Of a DNA stretch of 64,000 bases, positions 56,920-64,000 are shown one piece after another (the stretch's first letter is position 1; the number at the start of each line of letters is the position of its first letter). A program made the position numbers and the translations under genes. The stretch is from contig NZ_LHVK01000008.1 in NCBI RefSeq assembly GCF_001269905.1, positions 516,526 to 580,525 on the forward strand. The letters run 5' to 3'. Origin of the DNA: Pseudomonas corrugata (GTDB taxonomy: Bacteria > Pseudomonadota > Gammaproteobacteria > Pseudomonadales > Pseudomonadaceae). The notes under the pieces were generated by a model that saw nothing but the letters and a program-made list of their open reading frames with translations, did not search any database and was not told where the DNA came from.

Positions 56920-58113
56920 ATGTCCCGTCCAGCTTCGACCCGTGCCAGCCTGATATTCCTGGCAATTACCTTGCTCGGTTTCCTTGCCGCCTCCAGCGCG
57001 CCGACGCCGTTGTATCACCTCTATCAGGAACACATGCAGTTTTCCCCGGCGATCCTCACGCTGATCTTCGGCGTATACGCCTTCAGTCTGTTGGCGGCCT
57101 TGCTGACCGTGGGGTCGTTGTCGGATTACCTGGGGCGCAAACCGGTGATCTTCGTGGCGCTGTTGCTCAACATGCTGGCGATGCTGCTGTTTATCAATGC
57201 CGACAGCATCGCGTGGCTGATCGGGGCCCGGTTGATCCAGGGCTTCGCCACGGGCATGGCCACCAGTGTACTGGGGGCCGCGCTGCTGGACTTCGATCGC
57301 CAGCAAGGCCCGCTGATCACCAGTGTCGCGCCCTTGCTGGGGATGGCGTGCGGGGCGCTGGGGTGTGGCTTGCTGGCGGAGTTCGCGCCGTTGCCCCTGC
57401 AACTGACCTATTGGCTGTTGCTGGGCCTGTTCCTGGCCCAGGCGATCTATCTCTGGCGCCTGAAAGAAAGTGTCAGCCCGCAACCCGGTGCCTGGCAGTC
57501 CCTGCGTCCAACCTTGCATGTGCCGCCGCAGGCGCGGCGAGCCCTGTGGCTGGTGCTGCCGCTGAACCTGGCGGCCTGGGCGGTGGGGGGTTTCTATCTG
57601 TCGTTGGCGCCGTCCCTGGTGCGGGCTGCGACCGGATCGACCTCCAACCTGATCGGCGGCGCGTTGGTGGCAGCCCTGACGCTCACCGGGGCGTTGTCGA
57701 TTTACACGCTGCGTAATCAGGGCGCAGAGAAGATGCTGCGGCTTGCCGCCAGCTTATTGATGACCGGCCTCGCCCTGGTATTGATCGCCGCGCACACAGG
57801 CAGCCTGCCGTTGTTCTTCATCGGTACTCTGGTGACCGGCAGCGGTTTCGGCGCGGGTTTCCTGGGCGCGCTGCGCAGTATCATGCCGCTGGCCTTGCCC
57901 CATGAACGGGCCGGTTTGATGTCGGCATTCTATGTGCTCAGTTACCTGGCTTTCAGCTTGCCGTCGCTGCTGGCAGGGAACCTTACGCGGGTGTTCGGGT
58001 TGATCCCGACAACCGATGGCTATGGCCTGGTGCTGATCCTGTTGGCGAGCGCTGCGTTGCTGGGGCTGTTGCGTCAGGCCGCCAAGCCGGCAGGCAGTGG
58101 CGTTCGACCTTGA
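56920..58113 (+). CDS. MFS transporter (DHA-like)
   Basis: The product has 397 residues and 12 helices. SAPTPLYHLYQEHMQFSPAILTLIFGVYAFSLL, motif A GSLSDYLGRKPVIFVALLLN and motif C-like GMACGALGCGL place it with drug:H+ antiporters. It is under the putative control of the divergent TetR protein. ATG 56920 is preferred over the open frame from 56881, which starts within the operator. Confidence 0.88.
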   Translation: MSRPASTRASLIFLAITLLGFLAASSAPTPLYHLYQEHMQFSPAILTLIFGVYAFSLLAALLTVGSLSDYLGRKPVIFVALLLNMLAMLLFINADSIAWLIGARLIQGFATGMATSVLGAALLDFDRQQGPLITSVAPLLGMACGALGCGLLAEFAPLPLQLTYWLLLGLFLAQAIYLWRLKESVSPQPGAWQSLRPTLHVPPQARRALWLVLPLNLAAWAVGGFYLSLAPSLVRAATGSTSNLIGGALVAALTLTGALSIYTLRNQGAEKMLRLAASLLMTGLALVLIAAHTGSLPLFFIGTLVTGSGFGAGFLGALRSIMPLALPHERAGLMSAFYVLSYLAFSLPSLLAGNLTRVFGLIPTTDGYGLVLILLASAALLGLLRQAAKPAGSGVRP

Positions 58114-58181
58114 TGCATTGAATGCAGACGGTTGAATTGAGCTAGCCTCGGCGTCTTGCCATTTATCTCTGGTGATTTCCC

Positions 58182-58493
58182 TTGAAGATTATTCGCAGCA
58201 AGTCCTTCACTGGCGACCGTGCCTGGGCCGCGTTGGACATCGCTAACATGAACGGCATCACCACGCGCCTGCACTGGACCGATCAGCCATACAAATGGCA
58301 TGTCAATGATGGTCAGGAAGTCTTCGTGGTGCTCGATGGGCTCGTGCAGATGTGCTACCGGGAGGAGGGGGTCGAAAAAGATACCTTGCTGGGGGTTGGG
58401 GATATTTTCTACGCATCGGTCGGGACCGAGCATGTGGCCAGGCCACAGGGACCGGCGAGAATCCTGGTGATCGAAAGCGAAGGCAGTGTCTGA
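58182..58493 (+). CDS. cupin domain protein with TTG start
   Basis: The product has 103 residues. A single cupin barrel with HVNDGQEVFVVLDGLVQMCY (motif 1, one His and one Glu) and HVARPQGPARILVIES (motif 2). The start codon is TTG 58182 (KIIRSKSFTGDRAWAALDI follows); the first ATG in frame is at 58230-58249 and would remove the N-terminal strand. Metal and substrate are unknown. It may be co-transcribed with the upstream MFS gene (68-bp gap). Confidence 0.78.
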   Translation: MKIIRSKSFTGDRAWAALDIANMNGITTRLHWTDQPYKWHVNDGQEVFVVLDGLVQMCYREEGVEKDTLLGVGDIFYASVGTEHVARPQGPARILVIESEGSV

Positions 58494-58495
58494 CG

Positions 58496-58518
58496 TGTTA
58501 TCTGTAAAATAGATAACA
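58496..58518. promoter_or_regulatory. inverted repeat before the TDT exporter gene
   Basis: TGTTATCT-GTAAAAT-AGATAACA is a perfect 8-bp inverted repeat with a 7-bp spacer in an AT-rich patch. There is no following T run, so it is more like an operator than a terminator. Binding protein unknown. Confidence 0.45.
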
Positions 58519-58597
58519 TATAGAGAAATTACCCGTTATATCGATATTCGATCCGGCTCTAAGATGACTCCACCTCAACCGGGGACTGGAGTTCGTC

Positions 58598-59746
58598 ATG
58601 ACATGCTGCCCTGCAACAAACCGCTTGCGCCCACTGAGCCACTTGCCCAGGCCGTTGGAGGCCATTCGCCAATTCACGCCCAACTGGTTCGCCGTGACCA
58701 TGGGCACCGGCGTACTTGCCCTGGCCTTGGCCCAGTGGCCGGGCGATGTGCCTGGCCTGCGTGATGTAGGTGAAGGGTTGTGGTTGTTCAATATCCTGCT
58801 GTTTGTATTATTCAGCGGTTTGTACGCTGCCCGTTGGGTGTTGTTCTTCGATGAAGCGCGGCGGATTTTCGGCCATTCAACGGTTTCGATGTTCTTCGGC
58901 ACCATACCCATGGGCCTGGCGACCATCATCAACGGTTTCCTGGTGTTCGGCCTGCCGCGCTGGGGAGACGCCGTGGTGTCGCTGGCTGAAGCGTTGTGGT
59001 GGATCGATGTGGCGATGTCCCTGGCCTGTGGCGTGTTGATCCCATTCCTGATGTTTACCCGGCAGGAACACCGGATCGACCAGATGACCGCGGTGTGGTT
59101 GTTGCCGGTGGTAGCCGCCGAAGTCGCAGCCGCCAGTGGCGGGCTCTTGGCGCCGCATCTGGCAGGCGCCCATTCGCAACTGGTCATGCTGGTCACCAGC
59201 TACGTGCTTTGGGCATTTTCCCTACCGATAGCGTTCAGCATTCTGACGATTCTGCTGCTGCGCATGGCCTTGCATAAACTGCCCCACGAAAACATGGCGG
59301 CCTCGAGCTGGCTGGCCCTGGGACCAATCGGCACCGGAGCACTGGGCATGCTGGTGCTAGGCAGCGATGCTCCGATGATTTTTGCCGCCAACGGCTTGCC
59401 TGGTGTCGGTGAAATCGCCGCCGGCCTGGGGCTGGTGGCCGGTGTCACGCTATGGGGGTTCGGGTTCTGGTGGATGTTGATGGCGCTGCTGATCACGGCG
59501 CGCTACTTGCGCGAAGGCATCCCGTTCAACCTCGGCTGGTGGGGCTTTACCTTCCCGTTGGGCGTGTACGCATTGACGACGCTGAAACTGGCGAGCCTGT
59601 TGGGCCTGGGGTTCTTCAGCCTGTTCGGTTGCCTGTTGGTGGCGATGCTGGTGGTGCTGTGGCTGATCGTCGGCTGGCGCACGGTGTCAGGTGCCTGGCA
59701 CGGTGAGTTGTTCGTTTCTCCGTGCATTGCCGGGCTGGCGAAATAA
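58598..59746 (+). CDS. TDT family transporter (TehA/SLAC1-like, sulfite or dicarboxylate exporter)
   Basis: The product has 382 residues and ten helices. IRQFTPNWFAVTMGTGVLALALAQWP, FFGTIPMGLATIINGFLVFG and LGWWGFTFPLGVYALTTLKLA are the family motifs of tellurite/dicarboxylate/sulfite transporters. The nearest functions known in Pseudomonas are C4-dicarboxylate/malic acid transport or sulfite export. No LysR gene adjoins, unlike many homologues. A second in-frame start is possible since the first 20 residues (MTCCPATNRLRPLSHLPRPL) are polar. Confidence 0.85.
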   Translation: MTCCPATNRLRPLSHLPRPLEAIRQFTPNWFAVTMGTGVLALALAQWPGDVPGLRDVGEGLWLFNILLFVLFSGLYAARWVLFFDEARRIFGHSTVSMFFGTIPMGLATIINGFLVFGLPRWGDAVVSLAEALWWIDVAMSLACGVLIPFLMFTRQEHRIDQMTAVWLLPVVAAEVAAASGGLLAPHLAGAHSQLVMLVTSYVLWAFSLPIAFSILTILLLRMALHKLPHENMAASSWLALGPIGTGALGMLVLGSDAPMIFAANGLPGVGEIAAGLGLVAGVTLWGFGFWWMLMALLITARYLREGIPFNLGWWGFTFPLGVYALTTLKLASLLGLGFFSLFGCLLVAMLVVLWLIVGWRTVSGAWHGELFVSPCIAGLAK

Positions 59747-59846
59747 TTGCCCGGCGGCTCCCAAGCGACGTGCCGTAGGTTAATGTGTGGCCTGGATAAA
59801 AAAACGTTATTCCAATAAGCGTCCACGCCACTCAGGAACATGGAAG

Positions 59847-61721
59847 ATGAGTCACCCTTCGCAGTTCACCTTGCTTCGCCGGCGGCGTTTCCTGCCGTTT
59901 TTCATCACGCAATCCCTAGGGGCATTCAACGACAATGTGTTCAAGCAGTCGCTGATCCTCGCCATTCTCTATCGGCTGGCCATCGAGGGCGACCGCTCGA
60001 TCTGGGTCAACCTGTGTGCACTGCTGTTCATCCTGCCGTTCTTTCTGTTCTCGGCGCTGGCGGGGCAGTTCGGGGAAAAATTCGCCAAGGATGCATTGAT
60101 ACGTCTGATCAAACTCGGCGAAATCGTCATCATGACAGTCGGCGCCGTGGGCTTTCTGTTCGATCATCTGTCGCTGATGCTGGTGGCGCTGTTCGCCATG
60201 GGTACCCACTCGGCGTTGTTCGGTCCGGTCAAGTATTCGATCCTGCCGCAAGCGCTGCACGAAGACGAACTGGTCGGCGGCAATGGCCTTGTGGAAATGG
60301 GCACCTTCCTGGCGATCCTCGCCGGTACCATCAGTGCCGGAGTCATGATGTCCTCGGCCCACTACGCACCGGTGGTGTCGACCGCGATCATCGGCATCGC
60401 CGTGCTCGGTTACCTGGCCAGCCGCAGCATTCCCCGGGCGGCAGCCGCTTCGCCGCAGATGCGCCTGAACTGGAACATCTTCAGCCAGTCCTGGGCCACC
60501 CTGAAACTGGGCCTGGGGCAGACCCCTGCGGTGTCCCGCTCCATCGTCGGCAACTCCTGGTTCTGGTTTGTCGGAGCGATTTACCTGACGCAGATCCCGG
60601 CGTACGCCAAAGACTGGATGCACGGCGACGAAACCGTGGTGACCTTGATCCTGACGGTGTTTTCGGTGGGAATCGCCCTGGGCTCGCTGCTCTGCGAAAA
60701 GTTGTCCGGGCGCAAAGTCGAGATCGGCCTGGTGCCGTTCGGTTCGTTCGGCCTGACGGTGTTCGGGCTATTGTTGTGGTGGCATTCCGGTGGAATTCCC
60801 GACAGTGTCGACGGCCATGGCTGGCTCGAACTGCTCGGCTTCGGCCATGCCTGGCTGGTGCTGGTCGACATCCTTGGCCTCGGCGTGTTTGGCGGTTTCT
60901 ATATCGTGCCGCTGTACGCGCTGATCCAGGCGCGCACCGCCGAAAACGAGCGGGCACGGGTGATTGCTGCCAACAATATTCTCAACGCCTTGTTCATGGT
61001 GGTCTCGGCCATTGTCTCCATCGTGTTGCTGAGCCTGGCCAAGCTGTCGATCCCGCAACTGTTCCTGGTGGTGTCGCTGCTGAACATCGGCGTCAACGCC
61101 TACATCTTCAAGATCGTCCCCGAGTTCACCATGCGCTTCATGATCTGGCTGCTGAGCCATTCCATGTACCGCGTTGAGCATCGCAACCTGGATGCCATTC
61201 CCGATGACGGTGCAGCGCTATTGGTCTGCAATCACGTTTCCTTCGTTGATGCGTTGCTGATTGGCGGCGCGGTGCGTCGGCCGATTCGCTTCGTGATGTA
61301 CTACAAGATCTACAACCTGCCGGTACTGAACTTCATCTTCCGCACTGCCGGGACCATTCCGATCGCGGGGCGCCAGGAAGATATCCACATCTACGAAAAG
61401 GCCTTCAAACGCATCGCTCAGTACCTCGCGGACGGTGAGCTGGTTTGCATCTTTCCTGAAGGCAAGTTGACCGCTGATGGTGAGATCAATGAGTTCAAGA
61501 GCGGCTTGACGCGCATCCTGCAGGAAACACCGGTGCCGGTGATTCCCCTGGCGCTGCAGGGCTTATGGGGCAGTTTCTTCAGTCGCGATCCGGCCAAGGG
61601 CATGTTTCGCCGGTTTTGGTCGCGGGTGACCCTGGTGGCTGGGCCGGCGGTGGCGGTGGAGATGGCTGAGCCGGCCAGGCTGCAAGTGTTGGTCGGCGAG
61701 TTGCGTGGGAGTGTCAGGTAA
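59847..61721 (+). CDS. LplT-PlsC fusion: MFS lysophospholipid transporter plus acyltransferase
   Basis: The product has 624 residues. Residues about 1-420 are an MFS domain of the LplT class (FITQSLGAFNDNVFKQSLILAIL, LFSALAGQFGEKFAKDALIRLIKLGEI, ALFGPVKYSILPQ). Residues about 430-620 are a PlsC acyltransferase with NHVSFVDALL (H463, D468) and FPEGKLTADGEINEFKSGL. E. coli Aas adds an acyl-ACP synthetase domain that is absent here. It should flip lysophosphatidylethanolamine inward and re-acylate it. ATG 59847 gives MSHPSQFTLLRRRRFLPFF. Confidence 0.88.
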   Translation: MSHPSQFTLLRRRRFLPFFITQSLGAFNDNVFKQSLILAILYRLAIEGDRSIWVNLCALLFILPFFLFSALAGQFGEKFAKDALIRLIKLGEIVIMTVGAVGFLFDHLSLMLVALFAMGTHSALFGPVKYSILPQALHEDELVGGNGLVEMGTFLAILAGTISAGVMMSSAHYAPVVSTAIIGIAVLGYLASRSIPRAAAASPQMRLNWNIFSQSWATLKLGLGQTPAVSRSIVGNSWFWFVGAIYLTQIPAYAKDWMHGDETVVTLILTVFSVGIALGSLLCEKLSGRKVEIGLVPFGSFGLTVFGLLLWWHSGGIPDSVDGHGWLELLGFGHAWLVLVDILGLGVFGGFYIVPLYALIQARTAENERARVIAANNILNALFMVVSAIVSIVLLSLAKLSIPQLFLVVSLLNIGVNAYIFKIVPEFTMRFMIWLLSHSMYRVEHRNLDAIPDDGAALLVCNHVSFVDALLIGGAVRRPIRFVMYYKIYNLPVLNFIFRTAGTIPIAGRQEDIHIYEKAFKRIAQYLADGELVCIFPEGKLTADGEINEFKSGLTRILQETPVPVIPLALQGLWGSFFSRDPAKGMFRRFWSRVTLVAGPAVAVEMAEPARLQVLVGELRGSVR

Positions 61722-61747
61722 ACACTCGGACCTTGTGGGTCCCCAAT

Positions 61748-61817
61748 CTGTGGGAGCAAGGCTTGCCCGCGATGGCGGTCTTGAGATCGCTATCGCGGGC
61801 AAGCCTTGCTCCCACAG
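61748..61817. repeat. REP pair, GCAAGGCTTGCCCGCGATGG type
   Basis: CTGTGGGAGCAAGGCTTGCC and its perfect inverse around a 20-bp spacer, between convergent genes. Confidence 0.9.
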
Positions 61818-61850
61818 ACCCTGTTTCCACAGGCTCTATTTGCAAAGGGT

Positions 61851-62165
61851 CTAGGCGCTGACCTTAAGCCCGATCAACCCCGCAACGATCAACGCCACGC
61901 TGACCAACCGAACCAGCGCCATCGACTCACCAAATAGAATAATCCCGGCGATTACCGTGCCCACGGCGCCGACTCCGGTCCAGATCGCATAGGCGGTGCC
62001 CAGTGGCAATTCCTTCATGGCAAGGCCGAGCAGGCCGAGGCTGATCGCCATGGCCGCAACCGTCAATGCAGTGGGGAGAGGGCGGCTGAAGCCGTCGGTG
62101 TATTTCAGGCCGACAGCCCAGCCGACTTCGAACAGGCCGGCAAAAAACAGAATGATCCAGGACAT
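61851..62165 (-). CDS. gdx: guanidinium exporter Gdx (SugE-type SMR)
   Basis: The product has 104 residues and four helices. The essential Glu13 lies in [22 protein letters not shown], and [20 protein letters not shown] is the SugE/Gdx version of helix 3. Gdx exports guanidinium against protons. Function is supported by the guanidine-II riboswitch upstream. GGAGG stands 6 bp before the ATG, inside the riboswitch's expression platform. Confidence 0.93.
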   Translation of the reverse strand: MSWIILFFAGLFEVGWAVGLKYTDGFSRPLPTALTVAAMAISLGLLGLAMKELPLGTAYAIWTGVGAVGTVIAGIILFGESMALVRLVSVALIVAGLIGLKVSA

Positions 62166-62186
62166 CGAGCACCTCCATCAGTGGAT

Positions 62187-62248
62187 GGGGTCGTCCCCGG
62201 ACTGACACTTGATCGGCGGGTGGGATCAAGTGGCGGGGTCGTCCCCGC
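62187..62248 (-). promoter_or_regulatory. guanidine-II (mini-ykkC) riboswitch
   Basis: On the minus strand two hairpins, GCGGGG-ACGA-CCCCGC (62248-62233) and GGGG-ACGA-CCCC (62198-62187), are separated by about 34 nt and followed by the GGAGG ribosome site. Twin hairpins with ACGR loops are the defining features of mini-ykkC. Binding guanidinium brings the hairpins together and frees the ribosome site. Confidence 0.92.
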
Positions 62249-62296
62249 GCTGAAAGGGTAGAGTGCCCATTCCTGGACACTCGATCAAGCCTGCTG

Positions 62297-63265
62297 TCAG
62301 TCGGCCGCTTGCGCGGCGGCGAGCGCTTCGCGGTCCTGCTTTTCGCTCATGCGGCGGAAGTAGGTTGAGAGCAGCGCCCCGGAGATGTTGTGCCAGACGC
62401 TGAACAACGCACTGGGTACCGCCGCCAATGGCGAAAAGTGCGCGCTCGCCAGGGCCGCACCCAGACCGGAGTTCTGCATACCGACTTCCAGTGCCAGAGT
62501 CTTGCGTTGGGCCAATGGAAAGCCGAACAGGCGCCCGGTGAAATACCCCAGCAGGTAACCGAAGCTGTTGTGCAATATCACAATGGCCATGATCAGCAGG
62601 CCGGATTCGGCGATCTTCGCCTGACTGGCCGCCACCACCGCAGTCACGATGATCACGATGCTCACCACAGATATCAGTGGCAGTACTTCTACGGCATGAC
62701 GAACCCGGGCGCCCAGCAGGCGTTGGGCGATGATGCCCAGTGCAATCGGCAACAGCACGATTTGCAGGATCGACCAGAACAGCGCCGAGAACGACACCGG
62801 CAACCAGGCCGAGGCCAGCAACCAGATCAGCGCCGGGGTCAGCAGGGGAGCCAACAGGGTTGTGATCGCTGAGATCGCCACGGCCAGGGCCAGGTCGCCG
62901 CGGGCCAGCCAGGTCATGACATTGGATGACGTGCCGCTTGGGCAACAGCCCACCAGAATTACACCGACGGCGATCTCTGGTGGCAGGCCGAACACTTGGC
63001 AAAGCAACCACGCGGAACCGGGCATGATGACGAATTGGGCGATGACCCCCAAGGCCACGCGCCCTGGACGACGGGCCACCTCAGAGAAATCTTCCAGCTT
63101 GAGCGCCAGGCCCATGCCAAACATCACCAGCCCCAGCAAGGGCACGATGGCGACTTTCAGTCCCACGAACCACTGTGGTAGCAGGAATGCCACGATGGCG
63201 AAAATCAGTACCCAGTAAGCGAAGGTATTGCCGACAAAGCGGCTCAGTGCAGCCAATGCGCGCAT
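62297..63265 (-). CDS. bile acid:sodium symporter family protein
   Basis: The product has 322 residues and about ten helices: MRALAALSRFVGNTFAYWVLIFAIVAFLLPQWF, VGVILVGCCPSGTSSNVMTWLARGDLALAVAISAITTLLAP (the sodium-binding crossover region) and EVGMQNSGLGAALASAHF. BASS members move bile acids, pantoate or keto acids with Na+; substrate here unknown. The frame continues to 63367 through the upstream REP, but ATG 63265 gives the family start. Confidence 0.9.
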   Translation of the reverse strand: MRALAALSRFVGNTFAYWVLIFAIVAFLLPQWFVGLKVAIVPLLGLVMFGMGLALKLEDFSEVARRPGRVALGVIAQFVIMPGSAWLLCQVFGLPPEIAVGVILVGCCPSGTSSNVMTWLARGDLALAVAISAITTLLAPLLTPALIWLLASAWLPVSFSALFWSILQIVLLPIALGIIAQRLLGARVRHAVEVLPLISVVSIVIIVTAVVAASQAKIAESGLLIMAIVILHNSFGYLLGYFTGRLFGFPLAQRKTLALEVGMQNSGLGAALASAHFSPLAAVPSALFSVWHNISGALLSTYFRRMSEKQDREALAAAQAAD

Positions 63266-63308
63266 GACCAGATCCTTGTTATTAGTAATTGAAACCACAC
63301 AAAACCAA

Positions 63309-63400
63309 TGTGGGAGCGAGCCTGCTCGCGAAAGCGGTGTGACAGTCAGTAAAATGTCGACTGGCATACCGCTTTCGCGAGCAGGCTCGCTCCCACAGGG
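63309..63400. repeat. REP pair, GTGGGAGCGAGCCTG type
   Basis: TGTGGGAGCGAGCCTGCTCG with CGAAAGCGGT and its inverse around a 30-bp spacer, between rdgC and the BASS gene on the same strand. Confidence 0.9.
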
Positions 63401-63414
63401 GTAACGCTATGTCG

Positions 63415-64000
63415 TCAGATCCCCTGAGGTGTCTCTTCCCCGCCCAACGCTTCAACCAGCGCCGGCAAGAATTCGCCGAAGGTCAACATCATCAGCGTGA
63501 AGCTGGCGTCCAGTTGGCCGAGGGCTTCATCGCCGCCGTCCTGTTCCGCCTGGTCCTGCAACAGATCTTCAAACTTCAGGCGCTTGACCACCATTTTGTC
63601 ATCGAGGACAAACGACAGCTTGTCCTGCCAGGCCAGCGACAGTTGCGTCACCACCTTGCCGGTGTTGAGGTGCAGCTGGATTTCGTCGCTGGTCAGGTCC
63701 TGGCGCTTGCAGCGCACGATGCCACCGTCTTCATGGGTGTCGCGCAGCTCGCATTCGTCCAGCACGAAGAAGTCATCCGCGGCTTTCTGGGTCTTGACCC
63801 AGTCGGTCATGATAGCGGTCGGAGCGGTCTTGACGGTCAGAGGACGCACCGGCAGCGAGCCGATGACTTCGCGCAGGGTGGAGAGCAGGTCTTCGGCGCG
63901 CTTCGGGCTGGCGGAGTTGACCAGGATCAGCCCCTGTTTTGGCGCGATGGCGGCGAAGGTCGAGGAGCGACGAATGAATGCACGTGGCAGGAATGCCTGG
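63415..64000 (-). CDS. rdgC: recombination-associated protein RdgC, C-terminal part (cut by window edge)
   Basis: About 195 C-terminal residues are present; the start lies right of the window. [49 protein letters not shown], then [59 protein letters not shown] and [12 protein letters not shown] are typical of RdgC, a ring-shaped DNA-binding protein that limits RecA loading. It is transcribed leftwards towards the BASS gene, with a REP pair between. Confidence 0.95.
   Translation of the reverse strand, partial: QAFLPRAFIRRSSTFAAIAPKQGLILVNSASPKRAEDLLSTLREVIGSLPVRPLTVKTAPTAIMTDWVKTQKAADDFFVLDECELRDTHEDGGIVRCKRQDLTSDEIQLHLNTGKVVTQLSLAWQDKLSFVLDDKMVVKRLKFEDLLQDQAEQDGGDEALGQLDASFTLMMLTFGEFLPALVEALGGEETPQGI

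Noticed and set aside
63266..63367. N-terminal extension of the BASS protein
   Set aside because: The added part is translated REP sequence (SRAGSLPHWFC); the family begins at MRALAALSRF.

Overview
The window is chromosomal DNA of a Pseudomonas, most probably of the P. fluorescens complex. Four things support this: oprH-phoP-phoQ and a full-length GacS whose phospho-acceptor positions (H294, D717) match the family; an aerobic (cobO/cobB/bluB) cobalamin cluster; gene blocks known from P. aeruginosa (oprH-phoPQ-dctA; ldhA-gacS-cysM-rlmD-relA-mazG; purN-purM-hda; the late cob genes followed by MarR/MFS/glutathione peroxidase/FadL); and at least 18 copies of fluorescens-type REP inverted repeats. 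No tRNA, rRNA, insertion sequence, prophage or CRISPR array was found. Both ends cut a gene: a dienelactone hydrolase-family gene on the left and rdgC on the right.

Layout. 1-10 kb: secreted hydrolase, the oprH-phoP-phoQ Mg2+/polymyxin operon with phased PhoP half-sites, an AraC regulator, and dctA behind a sigma-54 promoter preceded by two identical palindromes; then a CoA-transferase, SprT, a Yip1 membrane protein and TtcA. 10-17.7 kb: Tag-like glycosylase, the arsC-wrbA-DUF2069 operon, a thioredoxin-like lipoprotein, a Cys-rich protein with a META lipoprotein, ldhA and gacS. 17.9-24 kb: cysM, rlmD, relA, mazG and a DUF2058 gene. 24-33 kb: a small conserved gene, a DUF3108 gene, purN-purM, a DUF2066 gene, a PerM-type permease, hda, two tandem NlpC/P60 lipoproteins and an O-methyltransferase. 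33-35 kb: a sorbosone dehydrogenase-like lipoprotein and an orphan. 35.2-44.5 kb: an adenosylcobalamin riboswitch followed by cobO-cobB-bluB-cbiB-cobD-cobQ, a REP, then cobU-cobT-cobC-cobS, tightly packed with stop/start overlaps. 44.6-52.4 kb: a self-contained MarR/MFS/39-residue membrane peptide unit with paired operators, periplasmic glutathione peroxidase, FadL-type porin, three small conserved unknowns, a 0.9-kb non-coding stretch with nested inverted repeats, and rmuC. 52.5-64 kb: a CrbS/MxtR-type SSF-hybrid sensor kinase, a TetR/MFS pair with a 31-bp palindromic operator, a cupin, a TDT-family exporter, an LplT-PlsC fusion, a guanidinium exporter (Gdx) behind a guanidine-II (mini-ykkC) riboswitch, a bile acid:Na+ symporter-family protein and rdgC.

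The most interesting non-textbook points are: the twin 14-bp palindromes 41 bp apart at enhancer distance from the dctA sigma-54 promoter; the REP element that forms the C-terminus of CobB and abuts the bluB start; the apparently leaderless marR gene whose operator overlaps its own -10; an unlisted 39-residue ORF coupled to the MFS gene; two nested inverted-repeat structures in the 49.5-50.4 kb gap; and the guanidine-II riboswitch on gdx. I saw no wholly new defence or mobile system. All functional calls rest on sequence reading and recall of protein families; no database search was run.
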